Assembly: GCA_015698045.1 (NCBI GenBank)
Contig: BLAL01000065.1
Location: forward strand, 248,001-312,000
Origin: Rhizophagus clarus
Taxonomy: Eukaryota > Glomeromycota > Glomeromycetes > Glomerales > Glomeraceae
DNA length: 64,000 bases
Reading direction: 5' to 3'
Under the pieces are notes generated by a model. The model did no database searches. It saw nothing but the letters and a program-made list of their open reading frames with translations, and was not told the DNA's origin. The position numbers and the translations under genes are program-made. Position 1 is the stretch's first letter. Each line of letters opens with the position of its first letter. This document shows, one piece after another, positions 49,888-60,759 of this stretch.

Positions 49888-50760
49888 TTAATGCCCTAAT
49901 TTCAAAAGTTCAATTGTGTTTTTTATCTAGATACACTACAAAAAAGAAAAAAAAATAATTAATTAGTTAAAAAAAAACAATGAAAAACACTACCTCACTC
50001 TCCCTTACCTTAATTCTAAAAGTCCAGTCATACTTTTCATCTGGTAATACTACAAAAAATAAAAAAAAGTTAATTATTTAAAAAAACAATGAAACACCTC
50101 CTTCACCCTTCTTTACCTTAATTCTAAAAATCTGATTATGCTTTTCATCTGGCAACATTACAAAAAATAAAAAAAAAGTTAACTTAATTAATTAAAAAAA
50201 ATAACAAAATACCTTTCTTACCCTCTCTTATCTTAATTTCAAAAATCTGATCATGCTTTTCATCTGGCAACAATACAAAAAATAAAAAAAGTTAACTTTT
50301 AATTAATTAAAAAAATAATAAAACATTTCTCCCACTCTCCCTTACCTTAATTCTAAAAGTCTGGTTATGCTTTTCATCTGGCAATATTACAAAAAATAAA
50401 AAAAAGTTTTAATTAATTAAAAAAAATAACAAAATACCTTCCCCAACCCTTCCTTACCTTAATTCCAAAAGTCCAATCATACTTTTCATCTGAAAATACT
50501 ACAAAAAATAAAAAAAATAATTAATTAATTAGTTAAAAAAAAATACTGAAAAACACTTTTCCATCCTTCTTACCTTAATTCCAAAAGTCCAATCATACTT
50601 TTTGTTTAGCAACTCTACAAAAAATAAAAAAAAATAATTACTTAATTAATTAAAAAAAATAATGAAATATCTCTTCCAACCCTTCCTTATCTTAATTCCA
50701 AAAGTCTGGTCATGCTTTTTGTTCAGAAATACTATAAAAATAAACTGATAAATAATTAAA
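49888..50760 (+). repeat. 115-bp satellite-like array, eight units
   Basis: Unit cores (CCTTAATTCYAAAAGTC...CTGGCAAYAYTAC) start near 49,888, 50,002, 50,110, 50,227, 50,341, 50,453, 50,570 and 50,686, a spacing of 108-117 bp. It is the same family as 26.27-27.0 kb, and is followed by the same AGATTGGCAAGTCACAT flank. Confidence 0.88.
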
Positions 50761-51164
50761 AAAAAAGATAGATATTTGAATTATCTGATTAGATTGGCAA
50801 GTCACATAATTCTGCCTTTATACCAAATAATTTGTTATAGCTAAAGTTGCCTGCCGAAACTAAGGAGTTTTAATATGTTGAAATTATCAAAACTATTTCG
50901 ATATTTTGACATTGATCTTCTGATTTGTCGAAATGCCAAAATAGTTTTGACATGCCAAAACTATTTTAACGTTTTGGCGTAGTATATCATATGATATACT
51001 TATAGTTTTGGCATTCACTAATCTGCGGTTTGCAGATTTCCGATCAGTTTTAATATCAGTCATATGAGCCAATTTACTGATTGTAGATAATCTTTTTTTT
51101 TGAAAAAAAAAGAATGGTTACAGTTTTTTTTAAACTGGATAAAAAAAAAATTTTATTTTATTTT

Positions 51165-51392
51165 TTTTTTCTTTAGGTTGCTAGACTTCTTGGACGAACC
51201 TAAACTTGAAATATGTGCAAGTAAGTTAGTGGAAGAGTAGGTGGGGATTTTTTTTTAATATTTTGAAGAAACATACTAATATTTTTTCTATTTCTTTTTT
51301 TTTTCTTTAGGTTGCTGGACTTCTTGAACGAACCTGAACTTGAAATATATACGAGTTAGTGAAGAGAGATTTTTTTTTAATATATTGAAGAA
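51165..51392 (+). repeat. Intron-like repeat units inside the middle element
   Basis: Two units repeat: TTGAAGAAACATACTAATAT, a long pyrimidine tract ending TTTCTTTAG, then GTTGCTGGACTTCTTG. An additional unit resumes at 52,929-52,990 after the inner element (GAAGAAACATACTAATG...TTTTTTTAGGTTGCCAGACTT). The units resemble a branch point (TACTAAT), pyrimidine tract and 3' splice site followed by a short exon. Confidence 0.7.
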
Positions 51393-52928
51393 GAAAAATT
51401 ATTGGTGCCACCCCAGGTAGTATATTGATTTTTTACCACCCCTTGTCATGTATTTTAGTAACGATCATTTCTTAATGTTTGTTTTTTAATTATTTTTTAC
51501 GCGATTTTTTTTTACAACTTTAATACAAACGCTTTACTTCTGGTAAGTTTCTAACGTTGTTTTTGTGTTTTTATTATTCAGCATTAATTGACTTTCTTTT
51601 TTTTTTTTGTAGGTGCTTCTTTTCTTGACTTTAAGGCTTCCAGTAAGACAATTTTTTTAACATTATGTTTCCTTCTTTAATCAACGTTAACTGTCTCCCT
51701 TCTTTCTACAGGCAGTTTTTTTCAACTTTGAACGGCTTTAAATTTCGGCATCAGGACCTAGTATGGTAAGCTCAAGTATTTTGGATGCTTTAAGTTTTTA
51801 GAAATTTATTTTCTTTAACTAACTATCTTTTTTTTTTCTTTTTGGTTGGGTTTTGGATTTTCATTTCTTTGTGATTTCCTTTTATTCTTTATTATTTTCT
51901 TTATCTTCTTTTCGTCTCTCATCATTTTTTCTATTTCTCTTTCATATCATCATTTTTTTTGTCATCTTTTCATCTTTCATATTTCTTTCATCATATTTCA
52001 TCTCTTATCATTTCTTTCATGTTTCTTTCATCCCTTATCATTTCTTTTACCATCTTTTCGTGTCTTTACATTTTTTCATCATCTTTCATCGTTTCATTTG
52101 CACTTTTTTCATCATCCTTTTATTCTTCATCGTTTCTTTCACACTTCTTTCGTCATCTTTTTGTTCCTTGTCATTTCTTTCACTATCTTTCGTCTCTTTA
52201 TGCTTTATTTCATCATCTTTTCATCCCTCATCATTTCTCTCGCACCTCTTTCATCCCTTAACATCTCTCTTTCGTCTCTTATTGGTTTTTTCACTTCTTT
52301 TCTTTTTTTGTTCTTTATCATCTCCCTCTTCTTTTTTTCGTTTCTCGTTATCCCCTCTTCATTCTTTTGTTTCCCTTTATTTCCTTTGATTTCTTTTCAC
52401 TCCTTTTATTTCCTTTTATTTCTTTTTATTTTACCTTTATTTTCGCTCGTTACTATTAGTAATGTAACCTTTGATCCCACTTAACCAATATCAGAAACAA
52501 AATCGTAACTCTACATACTTTCTATTTTTTGTTCTTTACTTTTATCATTATATAAATTTGTTTTTAGATTACCTATTTGTGTTATTTACTACTAGTCTCA
52601 TTAAAATAAATAATTGTTTGCATCTGTAAGAACAACGAATATTTAATTAAAAAATATCAGATATAATACATACTTTTAAGATAAAAATGTCACTAAAGTT
52701 TTTTTTAAATCATATCAGTTATAAATATGACTTTTAAATTTGCTTTGATGTTGTATTTATAGTGTATTCATTTTAAGAAAATTAAAAATTAAAAAATTAT
52801 TTTTGCGAAAATTTTTGTGAAAGTCAAAAATTAATTATTAAAAATTAGCCAATCGAATTTTATTTTTAGATCACGTGATGGGGTGGCAAAAAAACTGATA
52901 CCACTCCGGATGGCACCTAGATAACTTC
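51393..52928 (+). mobile_element. Inner TIR element with pyrimidine interior (copy 3), 9-bp duplication
   Basis: ATTGAAGAA flanks both ends (51,384-51,392; 52,929-52,937). Joining the flanks restores a normal intron-like unit. The left end GAAAAATTATTGGTGCCACC aligns with the reverse complement of the right end, GAAGTTATCTAGGTGCCATC; inner parts share CCACCCC, a (T)CACGTGAT-like word and ATTGGCTAATTTTT with the 34.4-kb element. The plus-strand interior from 51,840 to 52,460 is pyrimidine tract with TTTC/ATC words. It is preceded by splice-like blocks (TTATTCAG, TTTTTGTAG, TTTCTACAG). A 9-bp duplication with long inverted repeats fits the Mutator-like (MULE) group. No transposase is present. 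Confidence 0.86.
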
Positions 52929-53699
52929 ATTGAAGAAACATACTAATGTTTCTTCTATTTTTTTTTTAGGTTGCCAGACTTGAACCCAGTCAATAAAATT
53001 TTTTTATTACAAGCAATAATATAAAAACTTTTTTTAAATGTAATAATTTATTATTTAATCCAGAAGTCATTTTCAATTATAATAATAAAATAAAGTATTG
53101 CAATAAATTTTAGTTTTTTATGTGTTTAATTTTAATTTTTTTTTTACTAAATTTTTAATATGCATGTTATATGGCCGGGACGTTACAATTTACAATCAAT
53201 TTATTAAACTTGTATTAAACTTGTATCAAACTTTATCAATATCTATATAAACTTTATTAATTAAAATCATTCAATTTTGAATCAATTGTGACTAAAATCT
53301 TAATATTTTATATATCACGAGAGTAAAGTTTTAATTTTGGCAATTTTGACATGCCAAAACTATTTTGGTAATTTTGTACAATTTTGGCAATTTTGACATG
53401 TCAAAACTATTTCAGCATTTCGGCATTTTAACATGTTGAAACTATTTTGGCATTTTGGCATTTCAACATATTTTTAGTTTTGACATTTTGACATTAGCCT
53501 ATTGAGTTTCGGCAGGCAACTTTAGTTATAGCATTAACAAATTTTTTATAAATTTATAAAATTTTTTTTTACTAAGATATAAGTTTGCATAGTGTTACTA
53601 TGAAAAAAAAGTTGCATAGAGTTAATAGTAAATATATACTGATCATTTGTAAGTTATATTAGTATTGTTCAGGATCCTGCCTTAGCATTATGCTTGCGC

Positions 53700-55870
53700 A
53701 TCACTCAGATAAAATAGTAATTGCTTAATATCATATCTTGTGAGAATCATGGGAAAAAGTGGGATTTCTTGTATATGTATTGCTCCTATATTAACATATG
53801 GTAATACTGATTATTTGGTGAAAATTATGGATCACATTTGATTTTGCTGATTTTGGTCAGGTGGATTTGTTTAATAGGTCTATATAGGATAGAGTGAGTT
53901 GTAGTTGTTTATTAGGTAGCTCTGTCTTATCTGTTAATTAGCTAAATATTTTATATTATTTTTTTTTGCCTTATTAATAAAATCAACCAAACACAGCAGG
54001 ATCTTGAAGAATACATATATAATTCAGATCTAATCCCAAAAATTTTAATATAATTTTATACATTTAATTTTATTAAAAGCTTTATATAAAATCAGTATAT
54101 AAGTTTAAATTTTATATAATTTTATACAATTTAATATCTGAGTTTATTATAAAATTTTTATTATATATATAAAATTTTTTTACAAAAATATATAATAAGT
54201 AATATATATATATAAAAACTTTTATTATAAAAAAAAAAATTTTAAAAAAAAATTTTCAAATTTTTAAGTAAAAAATAAATAACATTTTTGTAATTTATTA
54301 AACATCTGGTAATCAGATTTTGATAAAATTTATACCATTAGATTTGTCTCATTGAGACAGTTCTAATAATAGTAAAATCATCTTTTTAGAATTAATATTG
54401 ACTGAAATAAGGTTTACTAATAAATTTTATTAATTAATTAAAAAATTATTAAAAAATTTCATATGTTAAAATGATGTGAAATTAGCTATTGGATATAAAA
54501 ATAATATTGGAAAATTACTTATTTTTTAAAATTTTGTGAACTTATAATTTTCTTCTCCTTTACCTCACTATCACCCTTTCAATCTTATATTCTTTATATA
54601 ATTTTTTCTTTTAAATTTGTTACGCTATTATGTCTAAAATTGTTGCACTGTCATGTTTAATTTTGTTTATTTTTTACATATAAATTTGTTACACCATCAT
54701 GTCTAAAATTTTTTATAAATCTGTTATACTGTTATGTCTAAATTTATTTAGTTTATTACATCATCACGTCTAAAAGTTTGTATTTTTCTTTTTTTAAATT
54801 CACGTGTTTTACTATTTATAGATTAAAGGGTTGATTTCTAAATTTTTTTACTAAATTTATTATCGAATTATTTTTTATATTATATATATATCAGATTTTT
54901 TAACTTATTAATTTTATACAAAATATAATTATAAAATATATTAAAATTTACTTTTATTATATAAATACATATCTAATTTATCCCTATTTTTAAGTCTATT
55001 ATACAAACTCATTTATATAATATATTGGATATTTATATAGTGTTTTTATACAAATCCAGATTCCTGTATTATATATATTCTTTAGAGTTCTATTATAATT
55101 GACAGTCTTTTGATTATTTGACAAAATCAAATATTATTTATTTTATATTAAATGTAAATGTATAATAAATTTCAAAGTTAATTAATTTTAAAACTTTAAA
55201 TTTTTTTTATTAAAGAAACAATAGTAAATTAATCATTTCTCTTTTATATAGGTCTTATTTTTAATTTTTTTTAGAAATAATAACAAATTTCAAAGTTTAA
55301 CTTTAAAATTTAATAAAAATATTTATTTATACTTCTTTTTTTTTTATTTTTATATTATAGGATTTAATTTTAAATTGTAAAGTAAATAACATATAACTTA
55401 AATTTTAGAATTTGTAAATTACTATATATCGCAAATTACAGTATCCTCTCTTATGTATAGTACTCTTTCTTTTACCTGATAAAAAGTTTTATTTTCTATT
55501 GATTTTATTATTTAATGAATTTAATTTTACTCAAATATAATATAAAAATAATTTTTTAGTTATTATATAAACTTTTAAATACATTTTATTTATAATAAAA
55601 ATTTGAGTTATTGGCATAGTGATATAAGATTAACTTTCAAGAATTTGTAAGATGCCTAAAGTATTATAGTCTGTAATATATAGTAAAAAAATTTTTAATG
55701 AATTTTAATTTAGCCTTTTTTGGCTACTTCTAATTTTAATTTTAATAATATTTTTTAACTAGATTTTTAGTAATTTATATTAAATAAATTAATAATAAAT
55801 TATTTATATATAAATTTAATTGATTTTAAATTGAATTATGTTTAATTATTTATTATTTTTTATTTAATTT
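53700..55870. other. AT-rich interval with eroded repeats
   Basis: No gene recognised. Between 54,610 and 54,775 a TGTTACACCATCATGTCTAA-like word recurs about five times with decay. The rest is homopolymer-rich. Confidence 0.45.
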
Positions 55871-55880
55871 ATTAGTAAAA

Positions 55881-56125
55881 ATTATTTTAAATTTCATCAG
55901 AATATTATTTTAAATTTCATCAGAATATTATTTTAAATTTCATCAGAATATTATTTTAAATTTCATCAGAATATTATTTTAAATTTCATCAGAATATTAT
56001 TTTAAATTTCATCAGAATATTATTTTAAATTTCATCAGAATATTATTTTAAATTTCATCAGAATATTATTTTAAATTTCATCAGAATATTATTTTAAATT
56101 TCATCAGAATATTATTTTAAATTTA
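55881..56125. repeat. 23-bp minisatellite, about 10.5 units
   Basis: ATTATTTTAAATTTCATCAG plus AAT is repeated head to tail almost without change; the final unit diverges at TTTATCC. The near-identity of units suggests recent amplification. Confidence 0.95.
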
Positions 56126-56129
56126 TCCA

Positions 56130-56945
56130 AATAGCATTTTAATTTTTTACTAAGTGGTAGCTAATCAAATATTAAATTAAATTATTTTGATTAGATAAAA
56201 ATTATTTGTAATCTATCATTTTTCTATAGTAAGCTTTATTAATAGTAAGCAGAATTTTTAAAAATTATAAAATATTATAAAAATTATTAAAATTTAATTA
56301 TTGAATTATAGAATAATATAAAATAAAATTTCCTAAATTTTATTATAAAATAATAAATAAAAAATATTATTCTTAGATAGATCAACAATTAATCTTCTAA
56401 TAATATATAATTAAATATACTATAAAATAATAAATTATAATTTATTTGCTATTAGTTATTGTATATATAACAATCTAATTTATTTTATTATTATCAATAT
56501 AATAAAACTTTAGTATAGTATTTTCTTTCAATATGTAATATATCTGTAAAGTTTAAAATCAATTAAAACTTATTTATTTTGCTAAACAATTTTCAAATTT
56601 ATAATTCTGGCTGAATTTTTTTAATTCTGTTCAAAATTGTAATTCTGACTTAAATTTTAATAAAATTGAAAAATGAAGATCAAATGTAACATTATATTTA
56701 TGCAATTTAATACTTAAATTATTATTATTAAAAATACATTTAATATATTTTATAAGTCAAAATTTCCAGTTGGTTTAAAAAGAATAAGCTGTAAAAATCA
56801 CATTTTAACTAATTTAATATTTTTAAAGTTTTAATATTTTATCATCCAGTAATTATAAAAGAATAAAAAATAGCTTATTAGAATTATCTTATTAAAATAG
56901 TTTTAATAATAATAAAATCACATTTTTAATATTAATAAGTAATGA
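56130..56945. other. AT-rich DNA without recognisable gene
   Basis: No supportable feature. Confidence 0.5.
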
Positions 56946-56952
56946 GATATAT

Positions 56953-57107
56953 GGGGTCTTTGCAATAAAAAGGTATGAAATTCAAAAAAATTTTTAAATT
57001 TACTTTATATGCTAATTATGTTTTTTATACTAAAATAAGTGTAAATTTAATATTAATTAAATTTTTATTTTTTTTTGAGTTTCGTACTTTTCTATTGCAA
57101 AGGTCCT
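56953..57107 (+). mobile_element. TIR element, family C, short form
   Basis: It has the same ends as the 24.08-kb element (GGGGTCTTTGCAATAAAAAG; reverse-complement right end AGGACCTTTGCAATAGAAAA), between ATAT repeats, but only 155 bp. Nearly all of the interior is absent, so it is an internal-deletion derivative. Confidence 0.85.
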
Positions 57108-57278
57108 ATATACTTTACTGAAACTTGGGGTTATTTATCGATGTCGATTCGATACCACAATGATATTGTTACGATATTATCATGATATTATAGTAAAAAG
57201 TTAAATCGTTGTCATTAAGTTAGTCGTAACTATATCTATTCGTTATTGATTAGTACAATATCCCTGCGATCACTATAC

Positions 57279-57845
57279 GACATTTATTTAACATTGTAAC
57301 TGTATCATAGCAATATCATATTAATATCGAATTAATATTGCTAAAGTATTATGATATTTATTTGATATTGTAACTATATCGTAGCAATATTATATTAACA
57401 TTGAATTAATATTACCAAAGTATTATAACATTTATTTGATATCATAACTATATCGTAAAGATAACATATTAATATTGAATTAACATTGCCAAAGTATTAT
57501 AATATTTATTCGATATCGTAACTATATTGTAAAGATAATATATTGACATCAAATTAACATTTCCAAAGTATTATAACATTTATTTGAATCGTAACTATAT
57601 CGTAAAGATAACATATTAATATCAAATTAATATTGCAAAGTATTATAACATTTATTAGATATTGTAACCATATTGTAGCGATATCATATTAACATCAAAT
57701 TAATATTACAAAAATGTTTTTACATTTATTTAACATCGTAACTATATCATAGAAATATCATATTAATATCAAATTAACATTGCTAAAGTATTATAATATT
57801 TATTTGATATCATAACTACATCATAGTAATTTCATAAATTACATC
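57279..57845. repeat. 74-bp tandem repeat, about 7.6 units
   Basis: Each unit runs TTATTTGATATYGTAACTAT, ATCGTARMGATA, TATTAAYATYRAATTAAYAT, then CCAAAGTATTATAA. Period 72-75 bp with 10-20% divergence between units. GATATC-type palindromes recur in each. Not coding in any continuous frame. Confidence 0.88.
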
Positions 57846-57849
57846 ACAA

Positions 57850-58415
57850 AAACGATTTTATATTAAATTTAAAAAAATATAAAAAAAAACAATCATGATT
57901 AATATAATATACACTTTATAAAATATATTTAAAATTTAAATTTAATACATAACCTTGGGATAATGGTTAAAGCAGGTAATCTCCGGGATTTTGAGAAAAA
58001 ATAAAAATGATAATATTTTTAACGTTAGCTCTTTAAATTTGGAAGTGTTAATTCTTAAAACTATAATATTATAAAAAAAAAATACTATCTGCTACGACTG
58101 ACGCCACCCCGGACAAAGTAATTAGCAGCAGAAAATGTCATAAAATATCCAGCCCTATTTCATAACATTTTCCTCCAGGCTAAGCAAATATTACAAAAGA
58201 AAGCTCAAATATATTCAGCAATTTGAACATAGCATTTGAGAATACATTTTAACTCTCTTAAGTAATACTACAGTCTAACAAAGAAAGACTCAAACTATAC
58301 CCTATTGTAAAGAAAGTACATAACCAATTCCTCCTACAGAACCAGTAGACTTTACGAATATGGTAGAGTCCAAAAAAATATGAAAAATATGTGTATATGA
58401 CATTTTCATACCTGC
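57850..58415. other. Intergenic DNA
   Basis: No gene was recognised. A short GC-containing block at 58,090-58,125 (GACGCCACCCCGGACAAAG) and a tRNA-like D-arm word near 57,965 were inspected without finding a complete fold. Confidence 0.4.
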
Positions 58416-58420
58416 TTAAT

Positions 58421-58803
58421 GGTTTCACTATTTATTTGAAAGTAGTTTTTTTGTCTTATGCGTTTTTTGGCGAACGGTCTTCGTGTTGGTGGCTATATTG
58501 AATATAAACCAAAATGCCAAAGTATTGTTAATATTGTAAAAGATAAGTAAAGTAAAAGAGAGAAAAAGAAAATACCATAGTGTTAAAATATAAGAAAAGT
58601 ATAATATTCGGCTTCACCATTTATTTAAAAGTAGTTTTTTTGTCTTATACGTTTTTTTGGCGAACGGTCTTTGTGTTGATGGCTATATCATATATATAAA
58701 TTAAAATGCCAAAGTATTGTTAATATTGTAAAAGATAAGTAAAGTAACTTGGATAAAAGAGAAAAGAAGAAAATACCGTAAAGTGTTAAGACAAGTATAA
58801 TAT
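58421..58803 (+). repeat. Tandem duplication of a 189-bp unit
   Basis: Unit 1 (58,421-58,609) and unit 2 (58,610-58,803) share TTTATTTGAAAGTAG/TTTATTTAAAAGTAG, TTTTTTGGCGAACGGTCTT, GTGTTGRTGGCTATAT and AAAATGCCAAAGTATTGTTA at matching positions. They differ by small indels. Confidence 0.85.
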
Positions 58804-58997
58804 TTAAGAAGAGAGAAGTTTATTTTTGAAAATAAACAAAACATTACGAATTTTAGCTGTTTTAGATCTCACATGCATGTAAACAAATCAATTTTGATTG
58901 GTTAATTTTAATATATTACATCATGCATAATGATTAATGTGATTTTATTGGTTAATTTTAAAACTGACACAAATTATATATTTATATAATCAAACAA

Positions 58998-60748
58998 TTA
59001 TACGGCTATAAAATAAAAATTATTTTTTATCCAAATTCTATTTGTGGTATCATGATTAGGTAGTTGGCACCTTTCTGAATTATAATTATGAATAAAATGT
59101 ACTTTTTGAAAATTATCTATTACAGTAATTGGAAAAATGCGTCTTCATTTATTTCCTGTTGCTTGAAGGCGGTAAAGTGGACATTTTAATACCGAATGTT
59201 CAGCTCCAGTATCCTCAAACCAATCTACAACAATAAAGGCATAATATTTGTCATTATTACTTTTATGTCAAAAGATACCCTTGATAACTGCATAAGATTC
59301 TTCGTGATCTTCTTCATAAATTGTGATAAAATCACCAAGGTGTAAGTAGACTTTTGAAAATATACCACTTTCTTTTTCAAATGTATATGATGCCAATTTG
59401 TACCAACTAGTTGAAACATTCATAAGTGCTGCCTCAAATTTTATATCCACATAAGATAAAAACAACTCAGTTTTAAAATTATGCAAAGTTAAGAGAAGTG
59501 AATCACGTTCCTGCTTTGACATTCTTTTTTTTAAGGAAATATTGGAAATAAAATTTACTGGTGAAACAACTAAAATAAAGATCAGATACATGTGAAAAAA
59601 TAAATATAAAGTATATATTATATTATGTTATACTATTACTACTATCTTATCTTTTGTGTCATCATTATTTTGAGCTTGTTCTTCAATTGAATATTTATCC
59701 TCTGTAACATACTAGTTCAGAAATAATTGGCCAAAATTTGAATTTGTAAATCCAGTACAAGATCTATTAAATCTTGGATCTATACCACCATCTGCTAAAT
59801 GTCGAATTGCAAATAGAGTATTGTAACGTTTTAATAAATCCAAATCTATGTTTTTGCAATTAGTCTTTGGTACCATTCCTTTAAATATACGATGAACCAT
59901 TTCTTTTATACCCACTTGGATATTAGTAAGTATCCTAAAGGTTTTAGCATGCATCAAAAGATGCATATTAACGTGTATATTCGGTAAATTAACAAAACTA
60001 ACAAAAACCTATAAAAAAATAAAATAATATTAATTATTTAAAAATTATTTTCATATTCTGAATTTCAAGTTCATAATTATACCTTTGGAAGGATTGAAAA
60101 CTCTTCTTCAAGACATTGCTGTAATTCCTCATAGCTATCTGACGTAAATTCCCTATTAAACACTGTTCTCATAGTTTTTGCAACATGTATCCAACAAGCT
60201 ATAATATTTTTTGGTACTAAGCTAGCATTATAGAAACATTGTGCTTCTGAAGCCAACAAAATAGTGCTGTAGCCGTATAATTATTAAAGTACGGTGCAAA
60301 TTCACCATCATAGGATGATATCTCGTCTTTATCCAAAGCTTCAATAATTTGATATATTTCTTTCTCTTCGCCATTACGTTCCTCTTCATCATTATTACGT
60401 TCCTCTTCCACTTCATTATCATCATTGTTACCTTCCCCTTCCTCCTCTTCATCATTGATTTCATTATCATCTACTTCCTCCTCTTCGCTATTGTAATCGT
60501 TGTCACTTTCTTCTTCCTCTTCAGTATCTGATGAATTTATATCATCTTGCGAAAATATCATCTTATCATTATAGTGTTGAGGATTAATTGAATCATATGC
60601 ATTATCATCATCATTATTGTCTTGAAAACTTAAATTACCATCTTCATAATCATATTGAAAGTCCATGTCTTCGTTATCATTATCAGATGAACGTATGGGT
60701 GAACGTATTGCTACTCTCTCGTTAGATTCTGTTGTCTCATTAGGGTTG
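58998..60748 (-). pseudogene. Internally deleted Tnp2-like (CACTA/Plavaka-type) transposase gene
   Basis: Minus strand, in order: an exon after a CCTACAG acceptor (60,748) reading MDFQYDYEDGNLSF and a long Glu/Asp tract, then FAPYFNNYTATALFCWLQKH near 60,290. Immediately after comes SLVPKNIIACWIHVAKTMRT (60,210). Then an intron of about 75 bp (near 60,006-60,080), NIHVNMHLLMHAKTFRIL, DLDLLKRYNTLFAIRHLADG; after a second small intron, ISLKKRMSKQERDSLL, LHLGDFITIYEEDHEESYAV and FIVVDWFEDTGAEHSVLKCP, to a stop at 58,998. From memory, intact relatives carry several hundred residues, including the DDE core, between the FCWLQKH and IIACWIHVAKT segments; here these are joined directly and out of frame. 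At least three in-frame stops follow. It cannot encode transposase. No terminal inverted repeats were found. Confidence 0.68.
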
Positions 60749-60759
60749 CTGTAGGAAAA

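Larger units (their letters stand above)
50841..53525. mobile_element. Middle TIR element, 2.69 kb, with 6-bp target duplication
   Basis: Ends are CTAAAGTTGCCTGCCGAAAC at the left and its exact inverse at the right, then one mismatch. TTATAG flanks both sides (50,835-50,840; 53,526-53,531). Removing the element restores AATTTGTTATAG-CATTAACAAATT, which matches the uninterrupted AATTTGTTATAATATTAACAAATT at 27.09 kb. Subterminal regions hold many TTTTGACATGCCAAAACTAT-like repeats. Inside lie three intron-like units and the 51.4-kb element. Confidence 0.9.
49590..53679. mobile_element. Outer TIR element of a nested cluster
   Basis: The left end TAGAACCCTGAATAATACTA aligns with the reverse complement of the right end, CAGGATCCTGAACAATACTA; both continue ATATAACT. 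CCTTAG flanks both ends (49,584-49,589; 53,680-53,685). Its own content is the 115-bp array and flanks. The rest is a second element (50,841-53,525) which in turn carries a third (51,393-52,928). The superfamily is uncertain; the termini look hAT-like but the visible duplication is only 6 bp. Confidence 0.68.

Noticed and set aside
57960-58000. tRNA-like or SINE head (GGGATAATGGTTAAAGC)
   Set aside because: There is a D-arm-like word but no B-box, no closing acceptor stem and no second copy in the window.
60349-60531. 60-codon plus-strand hydrophobic frame
   Set aside because: It is the antisense of the acidic tract of the Tnp2-like gene.
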